This document shows, in pieces, positions 58,567-64,000 of a stretch of DNA of 64,000 nucleotides (its first letter is position 1; each line of letters begins with the position of its first letter). The notes below the pieces were generated by a model. That model was not told where the DNA came from. It saw nothing but the letters and a program-made list of their open reading frames with translations, and ran no database searches. The position numbers and the translations under genes are program-made. The DNA is from Beverwykella pulmonaria (Eukaryota > Ascomycota > Dothideomycetes > Pleosporales > Melanommataceae): contig BCHH01000007.1 of assembly GCA_001599595.1 (NCBI GenBank), positions 2,805,093 through 2,869,092 on the forward strand, given 5' to 3'.

Positions 58567-59732
58567 ATGTTCTACGACCTCAACGTGCCGTGGAGCGACA
58601 ATATCAGGGAGCTGCAGCGCACCGTGGCATTCCTCGACGAGTGTAAGTCGCACGGCTTCTTCGTTCACCCAGTCGCCCTTGCTTGCTTCCCCAGGTGAAT
58701 AGCGAAACTGGCAACTCACGCAGCGCAGTGGGATACGATGTGGTTGCGCTCACGCACACGTTCTCGGGGCGTCTGCCCGCTGATCTTGTAAGAAACTCCT
58801 ACGCAACTTGGAATCTCCTGATCTCCTTCGTTTTGATACACGTGCCCGCCCTGGGCGCAGTAACTTGACGTCCGCCGCACTGCCGTTTGGCTTATGTTGC
58901 GCCCTCAATGGGCCATGGGCATGCTAACTTCCACCAGACCTCGCCTGTGCCGCGCCCACTCCCCTTCGCGACATCTGCTCGTCTCCGCATTCTCCGCCGA
59001 TGCAACATTTTCCTCACCGACGCCGCCACCAATCACCGGATCCCGCAACTGCAGCAGCACTATGATATTATAGCCGCCCGCCCTACCGATGAGCGTACCC
59101 TGCAGCAGGCGTGTGCGAGCCTCGACATCGACCTCATCTCCCTCGACCTCACGCAGCGCTTCGAGAAATACTTCAAGTTCCCCATGCTTGGCACGGCCAT
59201 TGCGCGCGGCGTCAAGATCGAACTATGCTACAGCCAAGGGCTCCTGACCGGTGACGCGACGGCAAAGCGGAATCTCATCAGCAATGCGACCCAGCTCATA
59301 CGCGTGTCCAGAGGGCGAGGTCTGATATTCAGTTCCGAAGCGAGGAACGTGCTGGCTGTTAGGGCGCCAAGCGATGTCATCAACTTAGCTTCCGTGTGGG
59401 GGCTAGGTCACGAGAGGGGCAAAGATGGCCTGACTAAGGAAGCCCGCAGCGTGGTCGAGTTTGCGCGGCTGAAGAGAGAAAGCTTCAGGGGTGTCGTTCG
59501 CGTCGTATACGGCGGTGAAAAGCCCGGACCAGAGGCCCCGGAGAAGAACAAGCAGACCTCAAATAGCAAATACGAGAATCAGAACAAGACCCAGCAAAAA
59601 CGAAAGGTAGACATTTTGGACGGAACGCCAGTGGACCAGTTAGGGAATGAGAAGGTCATTTCGAACCGGCAGAAAAAGCGGAACAGGAAGGCGAATCTAG
59701 AAGGCGAACCCAACTCGGCTTCTGGAAATTAA
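58567..59732 (+). CDS. RPP1: RNase P/MRP protein subunit Rpp1 (Rpp30 family)
   Basis: Three exons, 58567-58642, 58729-58787 and 58938-59732, exactly 309 aa. The PHP-like TIM barrel of Rpp30 is visible: [119 protein letters not shown] and WGLG. The tail (about 65 aa) is basic and disordered. The protein is shared by RNase P (tRNA 5' processing) and RNase MRP. Introns are 86 and 150 nt, the second ending CTAAC...CCACCAG. The ATG lies in a CATG palindrome and overlaps the antisense ATG of the extended CK2 alpha frame. Confidence 0.93.
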
Positions 59733-60540
59733 AACCATTGTAACTGTAAAGCCAGTACCAAAAGCAAGGGCATACCATGCGATTCAGGCCGGCAAGTACT
59801 TCCGTTTCTACACCACAACGGTAAAGAACAAGCATGTAGGCTTTGAAATGAGGACCAAATGAATCAAAACAAAGAGTAGTCATACGATCGAGGCTGTCGG
59901 ACACGAGCTGGAGGCAAGTCTCTGGAAATGAGCCAATATCCAAGAGCATGGAACGTTGCGGGTATTTATTCTTCAATATGGCGTCCTCCAGCCATGACAG
60001 AATCCACAAAACGTACACTGTCGGAACTGCGTCCAATAAGAGCCATTCCTCGGAAGACGCCGACTGCCAACGGCGTTCTAGCTTTGTCTTCTAAAAGCTT
60101 CTTTTTGATCTGCCTGAGCTAGATCAATACCAAATTTTACACAATTAAAACTTTGTTCAGTAAGAGCCAACTAGCAGAACAAGCCTGTGCTAACCGAGCT
60201 CAACATCACCAGTTTGTTACTTCCTTTTCACGTACTCATACCATGATCGTCCCATAATTCACACATTTGAACTTTTAAAAGAAGCCTACCGTTCAGCATG
60301 ACTAATTTATGCTTCCTCCTTCACGTGCACCTTCACACATATACACTCTTCAACATGATCCCTAAATTGTTATTAACCAACTAAATACAGCCAACAGCAA
60401 AGCAAATCAAACAACATATCCAATACAGAAGAAACAAATGCAAACTCAAGAACAACCCCAGAATGTAAGAAATAGGGGTATTAGTATCTAACTATCAACA
60501 GCCACAACCAAACAGTCCCAGACAATTTGTGTACATCCAT
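59733..60540. other. Convergent intergenic
   Basis: About 800 bp, AT-rich, between RPP1 and the secreted repeat protein. No gene visible. Confidence 0.5.
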
Positions 60541-62793
60541 CTACCTCGCCGTCGCCCGCGCGTTCCGCCGCCCTAGATTCACCGTCACCTTGCTCTGCAA
60601 CACAATGGTCGCGAGGTTAAAGGGCAGCGCATTTGCCTGCTGTGACCCACTCGCTATGGGTGTCGGCGTCAAGATCTGTGACTGCGCTTGGGCTGGTGGT
60701 GCGCTTGATCGTGCTGCCGTTGAGGCTTCGACTTTCGGTGGGAGGGGGAGTGTGCTTGAGGGCAGGAGCGGAGCAGCGGATCCAGACCCGCTCATGATGA
60801 CCGTCACCGCGGCGGCAGCCGCAGTCGTGGTAGTCCCGGCGACCAGACCGTTCGTAGTCAATGTCGCAGAATTGATGGGCGGAGGCGTACTCGACGTCGC
60901 CGCCGCCGTAGCAACACCAGGTGGTGCAGAGCCGCCCGCTACGACTGTCACTGCGCTGCCGACGACGGTCTTCATTGTTGACGCCGCTGCGGCAGGCATA
61001 CCGGCCATGGGCATGGTTTGGAGCTGGAAGGGTTGTGCTTGTGGAGCGCTCATAGGGAATGCTCCGGTCCCGCATTTGCAGACACATTGTTTGCATTCGC
61101 CGTTTAGGGCAGCGGCGGCACCACCACCACCCCCTTGAGCGGTTGCGTTTCCTGCGCCACCGCCTGCGAGGACGGTGACGGCGGACCCGGCGGCTTTGAC
61201 GGTTGTTGTGGCGATGAGGCCGTCCTTTGTGAGTGTTGCCGAGTTGATAGGGGCAGCTGTTGAGGAGGAAGAAGACGCCTGCTGGACGTTGGCAGGCGGG
61301 TTCCCGCCTGCAATGACGCCCACTGCGCTTCCGGCTGCGGTGGTTGTCGTTGCGCCGACAAGGCCGTCTTTGGTCAGGGTGGCAGAGTTGATAGACGCCG
61401 CAGCAGCTGATGGTGGTGCTGCAGACGGAGCTCCTCCAGCAATGACACCGACCGCACTACCAGCTTTACTCGTAGTTGTTGCACCAACAAGTCCATCTTT
61501 TGTCAAGGAGCCGCTTGATTTCGCTGCTGCTGCTGGGGCATTACTTGTTCCACCTCCTCCAGCGATCACACCGACCGCACTCCCAGCTTTGGTGGTGGTC
61601 GTTGCGCCGACAAGTCCGTCTTTGGTCAATGAAGTTGATTTGGCAGTTCCGTTGGAGGCTGCGGCTGCGTTGGCATTTCCTCCACCGGCGATGACACCTA
61701 CGGCGCTGGCAGCTTTGGTCGTGGTCGTCGCGCCAACGAGGCCATCTTTCGTCAGTGTTGCGGTGTTGATGGAAGCAGCGGCATTTGAGGACGCGGCGGC
61801 CGCTTGTCCTGCTGCTGGCGCGCCGCCGGCAATGACCGTTACGCCTGCGGCGACCTGCAAGGTCAAATTAGACATGGTTTACAGATTCTGAGGATATTGA
61901 ACTTACGGTAGCATTGCCGGCAGCAGCAGCGGGAGGCGCGCTTTTCTGGGCGGCAGCGGCAGCGGTAGTGGTGTTCTTTCCTCCAGCTGCTTGCACGATG
62001 GTCTCTTTCTGGCCGTTGGCTTGCTGAATGATGGTTTCTTTAATCTGGATGATTTCGACGCCGTTGCCTTTCCCTTGGCCATTTCCTTTTCCATTCAGTC
62101 CATTGAGAATCTGGTCGAGGCCGGCTACTTGGCCTTGTCCACCTTCAAGGCTGTTCAGGAGTGCTCCAGCGTCAAGCCCGCCGGTTCCTTGTTGTCCAGC
62201 CCCGGTTTGACCTTGGGATTGGGACTGTCCAATGCCTAGGCTATTGAGGATTGCATTTGCGTCGATTCCGGCGGGTCTTTGCTGGCCGGTGGCGGCTTGA
62301 GGGGGTGTTTGACCTTGCGCTTGCGCTTGAGGTTGAGGTTGAGGTTGAGGTTGTCCTTTTGGTTGTGCTCCTGCTCCTTGCTGAATATTGCCTAGGCCAT
62401 TGATGATTGCGCCTGCATCGATTCCTCCAGGTCCTTCTTGGCCAGTGGCGGCTTGTGCAGCACCAGGTTGAACTGCTCCCGGTTGTCCCGCCTGCCCCAA
62501 GCCGTTGATCAATGCGTTTGCGTCGATTCCACCTTGCGCAGCGCGGGCAGAGATGTCTTGCGCCCCAACGTTGCCCATGTCGAGTGCCTCCCTTTTCTCC
62601 TCGTGCATGGTTCCATAATTGAGGTTCTCGATCTTCCTTCCTTGTACTCCAGGTCCAATGTTGTTGATGTTGACTCCTGAGCTGGCGATGACCTGACCCA
62701 ACGTTAGCATCATCGACTCAAGTGACGACGAGGTACACCTACGGTGGTAATGTGCAAAAGGGCAAAGCCCCAAGAAACTTTTATCCTCTTCAT
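60541..62793 (-). CDS. Secreted two-module tandem-repeat protein, unknown function
   Basis: Three exons, 62793-62743, 62692-61907 and 61854-60541, exactly 716 aa. The splice of exon 1 creates a signal peptide (MKRIKVSWGFALLHITTVIA). Residues about 30-230 hold repeats of GIDANAxINGLG / GLDAGALLNSL spaced by Gln/Gly/Pro-rich linkers, including a PQPQPQ run. A linker with a VEIIQIKETIIQQANGQKET stretch follows. The second half has six copies of a motif like SATLTKDGLVGATTTTKAGS plus AVGVIAGG, with two half copies, and a cysteine knot-like CKQCVCKCGTG between copies five and six. There is no catalytic domain, no GPI-type tail, and a basic C-terminus (NLGRRNARATAR). Composition (Ala, Gly, Thr, Val, Gln) suggests a cell-wall or matrix protein. 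I recognise no named family. Confidence 0.8.
60690..61850 (-). repeat. Repeats of about 26-31 aa encoded in the secreted protein gene
   Basis: Tandem DNA repeats encoding six LTKDGLVGATTTT-type units (the last with LTTNGLVAGTTTT), separated by Ala/Ser/Pro-rich spacers of variable length. Units differ by synonymous changes, so the repeats are old enough to have diverged but keep the protein pattern. Confidence 0.85.
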
Positions 62794-63918
62794 CTTGGCG
62801 TGATGGCTTGTTTGATAGAATAAGCAAGAACGAAAAGACGAGGTACAAATCAAAAAGACGAAATTATTAGTACGGCAACAGTCCAGCTGAAAAATACAAA
62901 AGAATGTTTGTTACAGACATGCAGACTCATTCAAGAACTGCACAGCAGGCTATCGAAGAGGAGTAAGGAGGAAGAAAGGAAGAAAGAAAGGTAGGCTGTT
63001 CGGAGCAAAACGAGTGAGAGAAGCCGAACGAGAGACCAAACCTTTCAAATCACTTGTACGCCTTAGGCAGAGGCGGCGGTACTTAACGCCCCACACTCGC
63101 CATCGCCTCGTGTGTTTCTGAAGGTTTCCAATCCTTCATCCACGCGGCTCCGACTCGAGACCAGGTAGGCGTATGAAAGGACGGATGCAGCTGTAACGTG
63201 TGCATGGGCATTGTCGGGCCCACGGTGCAGCGCGAGTGCAGCTTCCAATGCTGTTGCTGGGAGCATATCACTTCCAGGCCCTTTTGCCAGTCTGTGAGCA
63301 GCTTTTGGCGGGGGAGAGTCTCAAGTCGGTCTGGCGACGCGCTGTGGTGGTGAGGTTGAAACATAGCCCTGACGCCTCATACCGGCTGGGTTTCACGACT
63401 GCCGGACCAAGGCTCCCGTTCGCGCTTTGATCCGACGGAAAAGGGCAAGGCGCTTGCCGGAGTATTTCGAACCTTGATGCCATGGCGGCTTATGTGATGG
63501 TATGTGCGCAGCAAATTTCAACAGTCGTGGTAGGGCTGCTTGGCGATGATCGCGGGCGAGAGTGTTCAACACCACAATCGCTTGGCATCGCGATGGTAGA
63601 CGTCACCATTCAATTGTTCACATAACGCGGGTCGCAGTCATCATTACTGGCCTGCACGGAATCGAGAAAATTTACAGCACAGCCCACTGCCAACGGACGT
63701 ATGCCAAAATAACCCTGGTGGTAGCGAGTGCGAAGAAGGTGTTGAATGCCGCCATATATATAACGACGATTCCCTCAGTGTCGGTAACCCCGAGGTTATT
63801 CACGGTCACAGTAGAGGTAATCGGCTGGTTGAATGTATTACCACGTAGCAGTGGGCTCCAATACCGTAGTATTAGTGTCCTGCTTGTGTGGTGATGATAT
63901 TCTTAAGGTTCTAAGATA
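62794..63918. other. Intergenic upstream of the secreted repeat protein
   Basis: About 1.1 kb, presumably its promoter at the proximal end. Only short frames without domains. Confidence 0.5.
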
Positions 63919-64000
63919 CGAGGATCCTTGAGGATCCTTGACTCAGAAAGCTGATCACGTGACTGCCGAGGATCCTTGAGGATCCTTGACTCAGAAAGCT
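63919..64000 (+). repeat. 34-bp direct repeat with inner 10-bp duplication, runs to window edge
   Basis: Two identical 34-bp copies (63919-63952 and 63967-64000), each containing AGGATCCTTG twice and ending GACTCAGAAAGCT, spaced by GATCACGTGACTGC. The period is 48 bp. The second copy ends exactly at the window edge, so the array may continue. The spacer holds a CACGTG palindrome. Confidence 0.9.

Noticed and set aside
60527..61891. Long plus-strand frames opposite the secreted repeat protein
   Set aside because: They are antisense to GC-rich repeats. Periodicity and the splice sites fit the minus strand only.
1..64000. Transposons, CRISPR arrays, viral insertions
   Set aside because: No transposase, reverse transcriptase, integrase, long terminal repeats or spacer arrays were seen.

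Overview
The window reads as a gene-dense stretch of a filamentous ascomycete (Pezizomycotina) nuclear genome. Introns are mostly 46-120 nt with GT-AG ends and CTAAC/CTGAC-type branch sites, genes lie on both strands without operons, and the proteins have typical fungal forms (SPT2, TRM82, NUS1, SDC1/Dpy-30, RBR ligase, fungal rhodopsin-domain protein). The class cannot be fixed from the sequence alone. Exon limits were worked out by hand from splice motifs and reading-frame continuity, so they are models.

Layout. 1-1.2 kb: 3' part of a berberine-bridge-like FAD oxidoreductase, then about 2.4 kb without a convincing gene. 3.6-17 kb, housekeeping block: SPT2(-), ribosomal P2(+), RPS15(+), exocyst SEC10(-), NUS1(+), cystathionine gamma-lyase(-), ATG14-like(-). 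17.4-29.3 kb: small conserved unknown protein(+), thioredoxin reductase(-), TRM82(-), RPP0(+), GNAT protein(-), a doubtful gene(-), RPS13(+), SDC1(-). 30.6-31.6 kb: a broken 2EXR/F-box-like gene. 32.1-39.2 kb: splicing factor SF3B1/HSH155(+) and an RBR E3 ligase(+).

39.2-52.5 kb is sparser and accessory in character. It holds decayed coding sequence, a 17-G run, a seven-helix rhodopsin-domain membrane protein, an OYE-like flavin oxidoreductase, a short-chain dehydrogenase relic, an HSL-type alpha/beta hydrolase and a GFA/CENP-V-fold protein. No polyketide, peptide or terpene synthase is present, so calling it a metabolic cluster would be speculation. 52.6-62.8 kb returns to core genes: valyl-tRNA synthetase(-), CK2 alpha(-), RNase P subunit RPP1(+), then a large secreted protein made of two repeat families(-). 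The window ends in a 34-bp direct repeat that runs to the edge.

Functional threads: translation (P0, P2, S13, S15, ValRS, TRM82, RPP1), splicing (SF3B1), chromatin (SPT2, SDC1), secretion and glycosylation (SEC10, NUS1), redox and sulfur (thioredoxin reductase, cystathionine gamma-lyase). The most distinctive items are the secreted repeat protein, a 7-nt microexon and a possible mitochondrial leader in thioredoxin reductase, a probable GC-AG intron, a 6-nt first coding exon in SPT2, and the overlapping divergent ATGs of RPP1 and an N-terminally extended CK2 alpha frame. No new multi-gene system (defence, CRISPR-like, mobile) was found.
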